NCBI RefSeq assembly: GCF_000382385.1
Contig: NZ_KB908322.1
Location: 159,186-223,185 of the forward strand
Reading direction: 5' to 3'
DNA length: 64,000 nucleotides
Source of the DNA: Segatella maculosa DSM 19339 = JCM 15638
GTDB taxonomy: Bacteria > Bacteroidota > Bacteroidia > Bacteroidales > Bacteroidaceae
Below the pieces are notes generated by a model. It saw only the letters and a program-made list of their open reading frames with translations, was not told the DNA's origin and did no database searches. Shown piece by piece: positions 33,465 through 43,500 of this stretch; within the stretch, counting starts at the first letter, position 1; each line of letters starts with the position of its first letter. The translations under genes and the position numbers were made by a program.

Positions 33465-34700
33465 TTAATTGTCATTGACATCTAACCGGCCCTTTCCCCA
33501 CACCGAAAGTGCGAACACATAAAGGAAGGCCGGCACGTTGACTGCCATGCCGGCAACCATTCCCCAACGGTTTCCGACGCTCCCGACGAGCCAACCTATG
33601 AGCGCACCGCCCACGATTGCCGTGCCCAAAAGGCCCGAAATCATGCCGTGGTCGCGGTCGAAACTGTTGATGACGGCACTGAAAACGGAGGTGAAGGAGA
33701 CGCAGGTGAAGTAGCCGGTCAGGGCAAACGCCACGAGCGAAACGGTCTCGTTGCCCGCGATGGCGCATAAAAGTGCGATGACCGTGCAGGCACTGTGGAA
33801 GATGAAGATGCGCCTTTCGCTGACGAAACGCATCAGGAACGAGGCCACCATGCGGCCCACGGCCTGCAACAGCCAGAACAATGCGACGATTAATGCCGTC
33901 TTCGAGGGGAAAATCCGGTAGAGAAAGGACGCTTCGCCCCAAAAGGATTGCGCGTTGTCAAGGTGATGCACCTCGTTCATAAAGGTGATGATGTAGGACG
34001 AAACGCCCACTTCGGCTCCCACATAAAGGAAGATGCCGAGACCATAAGTGCAGACAATCGGGTGGCGGAACAGCGTCCATAGCCGCGAAAGGTCGAGTCG
34101 TTCTTCCTCGCCGGCCTTGGCTTCGGGGAATTGGGCAAAGGCCACGATGAGCAGAATGGCGATGCAGACGATGGCGATGAGCAGATAAATGGTCTTCCAT
34201 GAGCAGCCGTTAGACTGCAACACCGGTACGATAAGCGGACTCAAGGCGTAGCCTAAGGCCCCGATGCCGATGACCATGGTGAGGTTGGCCGTGTATCTTG
34301 ACGGCGCATCGAGCACGCGGATAAACGGATTTCCGGCTATCTGAACGGCCGTGACGCCTATCCCGATGAGGAAAACGGAGACGATGACGGCCACATAGTT
34401 GTCGCTGAAGTAGCACAATAAGGCTCCCGCAGCCATCAAACCCGTACCCGTGAGCAGCACAAGTTTGGCACCTCGCCGGTCCATCAGCATGCCGAAGGGA
34501 ATGGAAGTGAGTCCGTAGGCGAGGAAAAAGGCAAGGGGCAGGAGGGCTGCCACGGCCAACGAGACGTTGTATTCGGTCTGAAAACGGTCGATGACCACGC
34601 CGATAACTGACGTGAGCAGCCCGAATATCACATACATCAACGTGGTGACAACCAGCAGAAAGGAATGTTTCTTTTCGCTTCGTACCATGGGATTGCTCAT
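33465..34700 (-). CDS. MFS sugar permease
   Basis: A 411-residue major facilitator protein with about 12 transmembrane helices. The MFS loop motif appears as GMLMDRRGAKLVLL at about residues 72-85, and the NPFIRVLDAPSRYTAN segment resembles FucP/NagP-type sugar-proton symporters. Its start overlaps the end of the SIS gene by 4 bp (ATGA), implying translational coupling, and the ROK gene follows 11 bp later. Probably imports the monosaccharide that the kinase uses. Confidence 0.84.
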   Translation of the reverse strand: MSNPMVRSEKKHSFLLVVTTLMYVIFGLLTSVIGVVIDRFQTEYNVSLAVAALLPLAFFLAYGLTSIPFGMLMDRRGAKLVLLTGTGLMAAGALLCYFSDNYVAVIVSVFLIGIGVTAVQIAGNPFIRVLDAPSRYTANLTMVIGIGALGYALSPLIVPVLQSNGCSWKTIYLLIAIVCIAILLIVAFAQFPEAKAGEEERLDLSRLWTLFRHPIVCTYGLGIFLYVGAEVGVSSYIITFMNEVHHLDNAQSFWGEASFLYRIFPSKTALIVALFWLLQAVGRMVASFLMRFVSERRIFIFHSACTVIALLCAIAGNETVSLVAFALTGYFTCVSFTSVFSAVINSFDRDHGMISGLLGTAIVGGALIGWLVGSVGNRWGMVAGMAVNVPAFLYVFALSVWGKGRLDVNDN

Positions 34701-35767
34701 TCGGTTATCGTTACTTTGGCGCCACGCGAGAAGCTTCCGGCCTCGAAACCGTGGCGTTTGGCATACGCATCGATGAAGAGTTGTACGGGAATAATGCTCT
34801 GTATGGAGAAAAGGAACTCGTCTTGCTCGTCGATATACACCGGGACGATGTGCTCACTTTGCCTGTTCAGCGCGGCCTTTGCATTCGTTATGAGCCACAC
34901 CTTGCCGCCGAACCGCGTGATGTCTTCGGCCATTTTCAGGCTTTGCTCCAGTGTTTTTCCTTCTGAAGCGAACAATATCGACTTGAAGCCTTGGCTCACC
35001 ATCTCCATAGGACCATGGCGGAACTCGCCGCCCAAGATGCCCGTTGCGGCGATGTGCGTGGCTTCTTTGAACATGAGGGCGCTTTGGCTGGCCGTGGAGT
35101 AGGCCGGACCGCGGGCGATGATCTGCAAGGTTGTGATGTCGCCGAGGAAGTTCAAGCCTTTGTCGAGCCATGCTTCATAGCCCGAAAGCGTGTCTTCGAA
35201 CTGACGTTGCAGCGCATGAAGGCGTGCGATGGCGGCCTCGTTCCACTTCCCGGTGAGGTATAAACCGAGGATATAAGCTGCAAGTGAAGTCACGACATAG
35301 GTCTTCGTGGAGGTCATCTCCTCCTTTCCTCCCTTGCAAAGCAGGGCAACGTCGGCCTTCTTGGCCAGTGCGCTGTCTTCCTCGTTGACGATGCCTGCGC
35401 AGAAAACCGTGGCAGGCAGATGCTCAAGGATTTCCTTTATCTCGTAGCTTTCGCCCGACTGCGAGGAACAAACCAGCAGTGTGGGCTCGTCGAGCAGGCT
35501 GAGGTTGTAGTGCAACAACTCGCTCGTGTTGATGTACATGGCGTGAATGCCGAGCTGATTGAAGAGGTTGGCGGCCGCAAAGGAGATGAAGAACGAACTG
35601 CCCATGCCCGTGAATATCACGCGACTGATGGCACGTTGTGCGATGGTCTCCTTGATTTTCGCCAGCAGGGCCATGCCTTCTGTGCCCGAATAGAACGCAA
35701 TGATGTTCCCGATGGCGGCGGGCTGCTCCATTATCTCTGTGAGAAACTGATTCTTTGTCATATTCAT
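34697..35767 (-). CDS. SIS-domain aminosugar isomerase/deaminase (AgaS/GlmS-C type)
   Basis: A 356-residue protein with two sugar-isomerase (SIS) domains. The first has FTGMGSSFFISFAAANLF and CSSQSGESYEIKE (phosphosugar-binding Ser cluster), the second has ARGPAYSTASQSALMFKEATHI and GGEFRHGPMEMV, as in the isomerase half of GlmS. It lacks the glutaminase domain. Such stand-alone proteins are aminosugar-6-phosphate deaminases (AgaS) or deglycases (FrlB). With the coupled permease and ROK kinase this gives a plausible route sugar, sugar-6-phosphate, fructose-6-phosphate plus amine. The exact substrate is inference. Confidence 0.8.
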   Translation of the reverse strand: MNMTKNQFLTEIMEQPAAIGNIIAFYSGTEGMALLAKIKETIAQRAISRVIFTGMGSSFFISFAAANLFNQLGIHAMYINTSELLHYNLSLLDEPTLLVCSSQSGESYEIKEILEHLPATVFCAGIVNEEDSALAKKADVALLCKGGKEEMTSTKTYVVTSLAAYILGLYLTGKWNEAAIARLHALQRQFEDTLSGYEAWLDKGLNFLGDITTLQIIARGPAYSTASQSALMFKEATHIAATGILGGEFRHGPMEMVSQGFKSILFASEGKTLEQSLKMAEDITRFGGKVWLITNAKAALNRQSEHIVPVYIDEQDEFLFSIQSIIPVQLFIDAYAKRHGFEAGSFSRGAKVTITE

Positions 35768-35846
35768 AATGTGTTTGGATTGGGTTTATAACGTTGAGAA
35801 ACCGCCCGTGTCTCCCGACACAGGCCAGTCAATTATCATGAAATAC

Positions 35847-36773
35847 CTATTTCGCTTTCATCATACGCAGCACCCATTGACCCTTTGAAAGGTCGATGCA
35901 ATGTGAATAAGTCACGTAAAGATGGTTGTCGAGTACGTATTGGAAAGCGCAGGCGTCGTTCTTATACAACACAGGATTGTTGCTGACGCGCTTGTAGCCA
36001 CGGTCCACTTCCTTCGAAGAGAAGGCGTTCGTGACCCATTTCGTGTGGGTATCGTCGCTGAATTCCTCTACCAACAGATAGTAAGTGCCGTCATAATAGG
36101 CCACCGAAGGAGCGGCCAAGGTCTTGTCGGAAGACACGACCGTGTAGGGTTTCTGGTTAGGTAGGTCGGCCACGTTCTTGCTTTTCTTGACGAGCACACT
36201 CCAATACTGATTGCTCTTGGCCTGTTCCGTTCCGTTATAATAGAAAAGGTAGAAGAAACCGTCGTTCTTGTTGAAGTAGATAAAAGGGTTCTGGTTCTGC
36301 TGACCGTCGGCATAAGGCACCACGACACGCTTGTTGTCGAAGTCGATACCATTGTCGCTCTCGGCCATCATGATGCGACTGTCTTTGTTCGGGCCTTTGT
36401 ATTCGGCATAGAACATATAGAACTTACCGTTGCTCATCACCACCGTCGGCCACCGGCAATTGGAGGCGATGATGGGATTACCCTCATATTTCACCCAATC
36501 GAGTAGGTTGTTGCTGCGCACGAGGCCCGCCTTTCGCAGGTGAACATCGTTCTCATAGTGGTCAAGGCCATAGTAGCCCCAATACTTGTAGCCGTCCTTG
36601 TTGGCCTCAACCACCGAGAAGGTGTGCACGGTGCCGGCATCCCAGCCGCATTTGTCGCCTTGAATGACCAGCTGGTCATCGGCGGCTTGCGGGTAAACGT
36701 TACGCTGTCCGAAAGCATTGACGCTCAATGCCGCGAACAAGCTCAATGCAATGAATGATTTCTTTGTTCTCAT
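35847..36773 (-). CDS. Five-bladed beta-propeller glycosidase-like protein (GH43/GH130 type)
   Basis: A 308-residue exported protein (signal MRTKKSFIALSLFAALSVNAFGQ). Repeated blade motifs are visible: YWGYYGLDHYENDVHLRKAG, GKFYMFYAEYKGPNKDSRI, GFFYLFYYNG and GTYYLLVEEFSDD. The layout resembles the GH43/62 or GH130 propeller fold; WDAGTVHTFSV near residue 44 and WPTVVMSNGK could carry the catalytic acids. No exact family is assigned. It lies between the regulator (110 bp) and the SIS gene (79 bp) and likely trims or processes the same glycan in the periplasm. Confidence 0.62.
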   Translation of the reverse strand: MRTKKSFIALSLFAALSVNAFGQRNVYPQAADDQLVIQGDKCGWDAGTVHTFSVVEANKDGYKYWGYYGLDHYENDVHLRKAGLVRSNNLLDWVKYEGNPIIASNCRWPTVVMSNGKFYMFYAEYKGPNKDSRIMMAESDNGIDFDNKRVVVPYADGQQNQNPFIYFNKNDGFFYLFYYNGTEQAKSNQYWSVLVKKSKNVADLPNQKPYTVVSSDKTLAAPSVAYYDGTYYLLVEEFSDDTHTKWVTNAFSSKEVDRGYKRVSNNPVLYKNDACAFQYVLDNHLYVTYSHCIDLSKGQWVLRMMKAK

Positions 36774-36882
36774 ACTTTCTTGTTTTTATGTGTTATGAAT
36801 GTTTCTTCTTACCAAGCCACCCCGACAAGCCATGAAGAAAGCAACACGAACCTTACTCGTATGAGCTTCCTGCGTGCAGACT

Positions 36883-37674
36883 TTACACCATGTACACCTC
36901 CACTTTGTCGGTCAGAAGCGAGCGGAACTCCTCGTCGGTGAACCGTTTCGTGGTGATGAGCTTGTCGATGTGCTTCACATCGGAAATGACACCGAGACTC
37001 CGCCGCCCGAACTTCGAGGAGTCAACCAGCAGGAACACCTCGCCTGCGGCCTCCATCATCACCCGGCTCGTCTTGGCTTCGTTGATGTCGGGCGTGGTGA
37101 GTCCAACCCTAAAGTCAACGCCGTCGACGCCCATGAAGAGCTTGTCGGCCGACACACGGCGCAGGGCTTCGTCGGCCAAAGGGCCCACGAGCGTAGCCGC
37201 TTTCTTCAACAGACTGCCGCCAACCATGATAACCTCGATGGAAGTGTTGCTCAGTTCGGTGGCGATGTTCAGCGCATTCGTGATCACTACCAGCCGCTTG
37301 AAGCCCTTGATTTCCTTGGCCAGCAGACTCGTTGTGGAGCCCGCATCGAGGATAATCGTGTCGCCTTCAGAGATGAAAGCCGCAGCCTTGCGCACGATGC
37401 GCATCTTCTCTTCGAGGTTGATCTTCTCCTTTTCGTTGAGCGCAAGGCCCGGATAGAGCTGCTTCACCTTGACGGCTCCGCCGTGCGTGCGCTTGAGCAG
37501 GCCGCGCTTCTCAAGCAACAGCAAATCCTTGCGCAGCGTCACGGGCGTGGCCCCCAGCGTATCGACCAAGTCTTTGGTCACCAAGCGTCCCTCTTTCTCG
37601 AGCAATGCGATGATCTTTCCCAGCCGCTCTTCTTGGAAGAGCACGTTCTCTGTCGTTCCTTTCTGTTGTTCCAT
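36883..37674 (-). CDS. DeoR/GlpR-family transcriptional regulator
   Basis: A 263-residue repressor. The N-terminal winged helix-turn-helix (about 14-70) has RLGKIIALLEKEGRLVTKDL and the DeoR signature VTLRKDLLLLEKRGLLKRTHGGAV. The C-terminal sensor domain (about 80-250) has DAGSTTSLLAKEIKG and GVDGVDFRVGLTTPD, the phosphosugar-binding isomerase-like fold. AgaR, a member of this family, controls aminosugar genes in E. coli, which fits the SIS/ROK context. It probably responds to a sugar phosphate made by the ROK kinase and controls this locus. Confidence 0.87.
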   Translation of the reverse strand: MEQQKGTTENVLFQEERLGKIIALLEKEGRLVTKDLVDTLGATPVTLRKDLLLLEKRGLLKRTHGGAVKVKQLYPGLALNEKEKINLEEKMRIVRKAAAFISEGDTIILDAGSTTSLLAKEIKGFKRLVVITNALNIATELSNTSIEVIMVGGSLLKKAATLVGPLADEALRRVSADKLFMGVDGVDFRVGLTTPDINEAKTSRVMMEAAGEVFLLVDSSKFGRRSLGVISDVKHIDKLITTKRFTDEEFRSLLTDKVEVYMV

Positions 37675-37700
37675 GCTGAAATCTGATTAAGTCTGTAGTG

Positions 37701-37708
37701 CAAAAGTA
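37701..37708 (-). promoter_or_regulatory. -7 box TACTTTTG (minus strand)
   Basis: CAAAAGTA on the plus strand, 26 bp upstream of the regulator's start. It suggests the regulator-to-DUF4434 segment has its own promoter apart from the SusCD genes. Confidence 0.5.
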
Positions 37709-37965
37709 CGAAATTCCGTTTACTTTCGTTTCTTTTTGCCCCTTGATTTTCGGTTCCTGCATGCCGCCGGCAGTCTTACCGGCCCGAAAGGTGGGTCTCG
37801 TTGTCGTCCAAAGTGTGAAAGATCGCTTGTCTTGTTTGGCCCGAGGCCGATGGCAAAGGGCTGTAGAACGGGTCCACAGTGCCCTGTGTCGGCTGATGCT
37901 TATAGCTGTCCTTGCCTCCTGATACCGTCATTCTTATCGGAGAGATACTTGGCATTGCGAATTAT

Positions 37966-38053
37966 CTGCACGCTGATAAATATTTCTCTGCACGCTGAGA
38001 CGAATTTCTCTGCATGCTGATAAATATTTCTCTGCATGCTGATAATTCGATAC
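37966..38053. repeat. Four 22-bp tandem units
   Basis: CTGCA recurs at 37966, 37988, 38010 and 38032, exactly 22 bp apart, in units of the type CTGCATGCTGATAAATATTT. A third sequence class with the same period as 32281-32544. The rest of the 37709-38165 spacer shows nothing else. Confidence 0.8.
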
Positions 38054-38165
38054 ATCAAGTATCTCGGCCCCTTGCATCAGCCTTATTCGATGACGGTATT
38101 CCTATAAGGACAACCGAGATCGGCCCGTTAGGAAGGCGGCGACGGGTGCTTTTGGCCCGCGACGC

Positions 38166-38996
38166 TCAGGGTTTGCGCTTGAAACTCCAGCCCCAACCTT
38201 CGCCCGAGCCGGGCGTCGTGGGAGCCTTTTGCAGCTGCCAAAGCACCAGTTCGTCGTCGGTGAGCTTCTTGATTTGGTAGACGCCCGTGGCCGCAGCGGC
38301 CGAGTTGGTGCAGGCAGCATTGTGGTCGAGAATGAAAGGATTCTTCACCGTGAGCGTCATCTTCTCGGTGTCGAGAATGAAAGTGCCCTTCACGCCGGCG
38401 TCTCCTGCCACATGATGATAGGTGAAGTTGATGCCGCCGTCGAGGTCGAACGTCATTTCGCCGTTGATGTCGGGCGTGATGCGGTCGCACTGTCCCCAAC
38501 TTGCCGAGGGCATCCAGTTGTCGGGATAGTTCACGAGGTCGCCCGTCGTCTGGTAACAGTAGTCGGGCGAGCCGGTCAAGGGGTTGGTGTTATAGACCCA
38601 CGTGCGTCCCGCTCCGCCACCCGTCAGCTCTTTCCACACGGGTTTGTTGGCTATGGTGGGGTCGGTCTTCGCCACCTTGTAGGTGGTTTCGGCCGAGGTT
38701 TCCTGCGCACCTTCGCCGTATATGGTCACGCCCACGGTGTAGGTGCCGGCAAAGGGATAGTAGGAAGTGGCGGAGTTTGCGCCGGGTGCGATGGTCTGTC
38801 CGTTGCCCATGTCCCAGTGGAAGATGTAACCTCGGTCGGCCTTTGCCGTGAACACGGGGTTATAGGGGTCGGTGGCCTTCGTCTCAATGCGTGCGTTCGC
38901 AGGCCCGGGGCCCATCTCTCGCGTCTCCATCTGCTGCGGTTCGCAGGCTGCCAGCAGCGTGATAAGGGCGGCAGCCGGGTAGATATGCTTTTTCAT
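38166..38996 (-). CDS. PKD-domain surface lipoprotein (SusE-position)
   Basis: A 276-residue lipoprotein with signal and lipobox ITLLAAC (Cys18). A PKD-like Ig domain spans about 45-110 (YIFHWDMGNGQTIAPG, YPFAGTYTVGVTIYG), followed by a beta-rich C-terminal domain with many aromatic residues (GRTWVYNT, WGWSFK). It is the third gene after SusC and SusD (27 bp after SusD), the place usually taken by SusE/SusF-type surface glycan-binding proteins. Glycan binding is inferred from position and fold. Confidence 0.72.
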   Translation of the reverse strand: MKKHIYPAAALITLLAACEPQQMETREMGPGPANARIETKATDPYNPVFTAKADRGYIFHWDMGNGQTIAPGANSATSYYPFAGTYTVGVTIYGEGAQETSAETTYKVAKTDPTIANKPVWKELTGGGAGRTWVYNTNPLTGSPDYCYQTTGDLVNYPDNWMPSASWGQCDRITPDINGEMTFDLDGGINFTYHHVAGDAGVKGTFILDTEKMTLTVKNPFILDHNAACTNSAAAATGVYQIKKLTDDELVLWQLQKAPTTPGSGEGWGWSFKRKP

Positions 38997-39023
38997 TGTC
39001 GTTTGGTTTTAAGTTGATGTGCG

Positions 39024-40487
39024 TCAATAAGGGTTCTGTTTCAAGTTGGGATTGAGGTTAATTTCCTTCTGCGGTATCGGGAAGTAACGCTTGCTGTCGG
39101 TGTAGCCCTCCATGAGCGAGCCGCGTCCCGTGCGCACCAAGTCCCAATAGCGGTGACTCTCCAAGGCAAGCTCCACGCGTCGCTCGTGATAGACGGCTTT
39201 GAGCGGGTCGGCCTTGTAGGGACTTTCGCCCAATCCCACTCTTGCCCGCACGTGGTTGAGCGGTGTCTGCCAGTCGCTGTTGTTGTGAACGGCGGCCTCG
39301 GCCTGCCACAGGAGCACGTCGGCAAAGCGAATGACGCGCACGTTGAGGCTGGCAGCGTCGGTCATGTCAGGACGTTGGCTCTTGGGTAGCGTTCCTTTGC
39401 GCTTACAGTAGCCGATGCGCGGTGCATCGGGGTTGTGAACGGGGTCGTAGTTGGTGTAGATGGTCTCCTCGTCTGCCGTCCCTTGCCAAAGCACGTCGCC
39501 GTTTTTGATGATGGTCCACTCGCGTCGGATATCTCCCGGCTCGAACTCGTCGTACAGACTCTGCGTGGGTTGGTCGAAGCCCCAGCCGCCGTTGCGATCG
39601 TCGCGGCTGCGCTGATAGATTTCGAGCATGCTTCCTTCGTTTTCGTCGCCCCACTGCGTCATCTTGAAGTCCTTGAGTTGGATGTCGAATACCGACTCGA
39701 TGCCGTTGTCGGTGGCTATCGTGAAGAGGTCGCCGTAGTTGGGTTGCAGGTCGTAGTCGCCCGAAGCCACGATTGCTTTGGCCTGCGCTTCAGCTGGTTT
39801 CCACTTGGCTTGGAAGATATAAGCCTTGGTGAGGAAGGCTGCAGCTGCTCCCCATGTGGCCCGTCCGAGCTCTGTAGCCGGCATGGCCTTCTTGTGTGGC
39901 AGTCCTTCCATGGCCGCCTTGAAGTCGTTTTCTACGAAGGTCCAGCACTGTTCCAGTGTGTTTCTTGGGCCTTTGTATTCGGAAGGGGCGAGGATATGGT
40001 CTACGATGGGCACGGCACCGAATACCTTTATCAGGCAGAAGTAGTAGTAGCCGCGCATGAAACGAGCCTCGGCTATGAAGCGTTTGCGCACATCTTCCTT
40101 GACGGCCGTGTTGTCTTTGAGGCCTTCAATCAGTCGGTTGGCGCGGTTGATGCCCTCATAGTTCTGCTCCCATACAGTGGAAAGCGTTGCCATTTCGGGT
40201 GTGGCACGGAAGTGTTCGAGGTCATAAATCTGCGGTTGGTCGCTGTCGCCGCCTCCGCCTTTCGTGGCATCGTCAGACACAACGTCGCCGATGGCCCAGT
40301 CAAGAAACTGAATATATTCCATCCAACCGGCCGGATCGTAGATGCCGACCAATGCACTATAGGCGGTTTGTTCGCCGGAGAAGAACGTATGTTGGTCGAT
40401 GCTCGGCACGTCGGTGTCCAAAAAGCCTTCGCACGAGGTGAAGCCAAGGAGTGCAAACGAGAGCACGTAGGTTAAATATCTTTTCAT
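39024..40487 (-). CDS. SusD/RagB-family outer-membrane glycan-binding lipoprotein
   Basis: A 487-residue SusD homologue: lipobox GFTSC (Cys19), TPR-type helices in the N-terminal half (ANRLIEGLKD, RFIAEARFMRGYYYFCLIKVFG) and the SusD C-terminal segment RRVELALESHRYWDLVRTGRG ending YFPIPQKEINLNPNLKQNP. SusD proteins lid the SusC barrel and capture glycans at the surface. It is 49 bp downstream of its SusC. Confidence 0.92.
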   Translation of the reverse strand: MKRYLTYVLSFALLGFTSCEGFLDTDVPSIDQHTFFSGEQTAYSALVGIYDPAGWMEYIQFLDWAIGDVVSDDATKGGGGDSDQPQIYDLEHFRATPEMATLSTVWEQNYEGINRANRLIEGLKDNTAVKEDVRKRFIAEARFMRGYYYFCLIKVFGAVPIVDHILAPSEYKGPRNTLEQCWTFVENDFKAAMEGLPHKKAMPATELGRATWGAAAAFLTKAYIFQAKWKPAEAQAKAIVASGDYDLQPNYGDLFTIATDNGIESVFDIQLKDFKMTQWGDENEGSMLEIYQRSRDDRNGGWGFDQPTQSLYDEFEPGDIRREWTIIKNGDVLWQGTADEETIYTNYDPVHNPDAPRIGYCKRKGTLPKSQRPDMTDAASLNVRVIRFADVLLWQAEAAVHNNSDWQTPLNHVRARVGLGESPYKADPLKAVYHERRVELALESHRYWDLVRTGRGSLMEGYTDSKRYFPIPQKEINLNPNLKQNPY

Positions 40488-40536
40488 TGCTGTGTTGTTT
40501 TAGATTGTTTTATTGTGTTGCATGACGTATTCTCCT

Positions 40537-43500
40537 TTAGAAGGTCACATTCAATCCGATGCTGTACAGGCGTGGCATAGGATAATAGCCGCGGTCTACA
40601 CCGATATCCAACGGGTCTTCGCCGCCTTTCATGCCGATTTCGGGGTCGAGTCCCGTGTATTTCGTGAAGGTATAAAGGTTCTGTGCGTTGAGATAGACGC
40701 GGGCCGACTTGATACCTGCCTTTGCCGTGAGTGCGGCGGGCACGGCATAGCCGAGCTGTACCATCTTAATGCGCAGGTAAGAACCGTCTTCCAAGTAGCG
40801 ATCGGACTGGAGAATGGAGTTGTTGGCGTCCAATCCTCCCAAGCGAGGATAGCGGGCGTCGGTCTGTGTTCCCTCTCCTCTCCAACGCTTTGTCATGTCG
40901 CGGGAGTAGTTATAGGTGAGGTTTTGCGTCGAACGGGTATAGGTTGACGGGCCGTTATAAATCTTGTTGCCGTAGACACCTTGCAAGGCTACGCTCAAAT
41001 CGAAGCCTTTATAACTCACGGCACCGTTGACGGAGTAGCTGAACTTGGGCAGCGGACTTCCCAAATAAGTGTAGTTCTCGCTGCTGAAAAGGTTCTCCTT
41101 GTTCACCAATTTGTAGCGCACATCACCCGGAGCAACGTTCTTCTGTGCCGTCTGTGCATGCACTTCGTCCCAGTTTTGGAACAGTCCGTCGGTCTTCAGT
41201 CCGTAGAACTGTGCGATAGGTTTGCCCACTGCGGTGCGCGTAAGATGTACCGTATTCATGAAAGAAGCCCCTTCGATGTAGGCATTGTTAGCTCCCAAAC
41301 TGAGCACACGGTTCTGAATTGTGGTGAAGTTTGCCCCGACGGAGTAGCCCACAGGGTGGTCGTAGTTCTTATATTGCAGCGAAATCTCCAAGCCACGGTT
41401 GCGCATCTTGCCTGCATTCTGGAAAGGCGGCTCGCTGATTCCCGTCTGTCCGGGAACGGGAACACGCAGCAACATGTCGCTTGTCACCTTGTTGAAGAAC
41501 TCTATTGTGCCGCTGAGCTTGCTGTTGAAGAAGCCAAAGTCGAGACCGATGTTCGTCGTTGTGGTCTTTTCCCACTTCAGTTCAGGGTTGCCGGTGCTGT
41601 TGAAACTGAAGCCCGGTGCAAAGGTTCCGCCGAACAAATAGTTGGAACCGGCGGAGGCAAACGTGGCATATGAATAGGCATCGACACTGCCTTCGTTACC
41701 GATTTGTCCCCAACCTAAGCGGAGTTTCAGGTTGTTCAGCACCTTTACTTTCTTCATAAAAGGTTCCTCGGTGATGCGCCATCCGACAGAAACTGAGGGG
41801 AACGTGCCCCACCGATGCCCTCTTACGAACTTCGAAGAACCGTCCATTCGCACGTTAGCCGTCAGGAGATAGCGTTCCAAGAAGTTGTAGTTTAGGCGGG
41901 CAAAGCCCGAAGCCTGCTTACTTTCCGTGGTCATTCCTTGGGCCGCAGCGGCGTTGTCTTTCGTGCGGGCGTTATCGATATGCATCACACGTGGGTCGTT
42001 ACTGGGAACGTCTTTCGCTGAAGCTTGGAGCTTTCTGTAGGTGACAGCATACGTTTCGCAGCCCAACATAGCCGAGAACGTGTGCTCTTTCAGCTTCTTG
42101 TCGTAGGTCAACGTGTTGGTGAACTGCCTCACATAAGTGCTGTAGGTGTAGTTTGTCAGCGAGTTCACATTGGGATTCTGCTGTGCAGAGAATACGTAAT
42201 AAACCGGTATATAGCTTGAAAATTCGTTGTTGGTATACTCGGTTGAGTAGGCAGAACGGAACTTAAAGTTCTTTAAGAAATTGATTTCTCCATAGATATT
42301 TGCCAGCACCCGGTAGGCGGTATTCTTGGGATTGTTGTACTCGATGGTTGCCAACGGGTTCCAAATGTCGCTGAACGTGGACTTTGTGAAGCTGCCGTCC
42401 TCATTGCGGATGGGTGTAATCGGGTCGCGGGTATAGGTGGTCATGATCGGACTTGTCCACTCGTCGTTCTCAATTCCACCTTTGTGGTTCGTACGAATCA
42501 GTGTGATGTTCTCGCCGACCGTGAGCCATGAGTTGGCCTTGAAGTCGCCGTTGGCACGCAAGGTGACGCGATCAAAGGTCGTCTTCTTGATGATTCCGTC
42601 TTGACTAAAGCCGTTCAAGCTCAAGAAATACGTTCCTTTTTCGTTGCCACCCGATATGGATAGGTCGGCATTCTTCACCGGTGCATCCTTGTGAAGAATG
42701 GCATCGAAGTAGTCAACCGTGGGCAATGTGCGCGTGTCCTCTATGAGCGTGCCACCGCCAAGGCCTGCCGACATCTCGTTTCGTAGCATGCCCCACGTCG
42801 GACCGTCGCACATATTGTTCGACTTCCACACGTTCTGAACGCCATAATAGGCTGACAGATTGATGGTGGCCTTGCCCGTATTGCCTTTCTTTGTGGTGAT
42901 GATGATAACGCCGTTTGCACCGCGCGAGCCGTAGATAGCCGTGGCCGAAGCGTCTTTCAGTACCTGAACCGACTCGATGTCGCCCGTATTTAAGAAGTTG
43001 ATATCGCCCACCATCATGCCGTCGACCACGAATAACGGGTCGGAATCATTCAGTGTTCCGATGCCTCGCACGCGTACCGTGATACCCGAACCGGGCGACC
43101 CTGAGAAGCTCGTCACGTCAACTCCGGCCACTTGTCCCTGCAAAGCATGGCTCAATGTCGATGCCGAAAGTTTATTCACCTCTTTCATATCCACTACGGA
43201 AATGGCTCCCGTGAGGTCTTCTTTCTTCTGTGTTCCGTAACCAACGACGACAACTTCGCCCACAGAATTGGCTATTTCCGAGAGTAAAATACTCAACCGG
43301 CTCTTTCCCACCACGCTTACGTGCTTGGGAGAGTAGCCTATATAAGAGAAAGATAGCGTGGAATCGTTGGGCAGAACCTTGATGACAAACTTCCCGTTCA
43401 GGTCGGTCGTCACCCCCGTTCCACTCTTTGGAGAGCGTACGGTTACGCCTATTAACGGCTCACTTGTTTCGGCATCCAATACAACGCCTGCAATTGTCCG

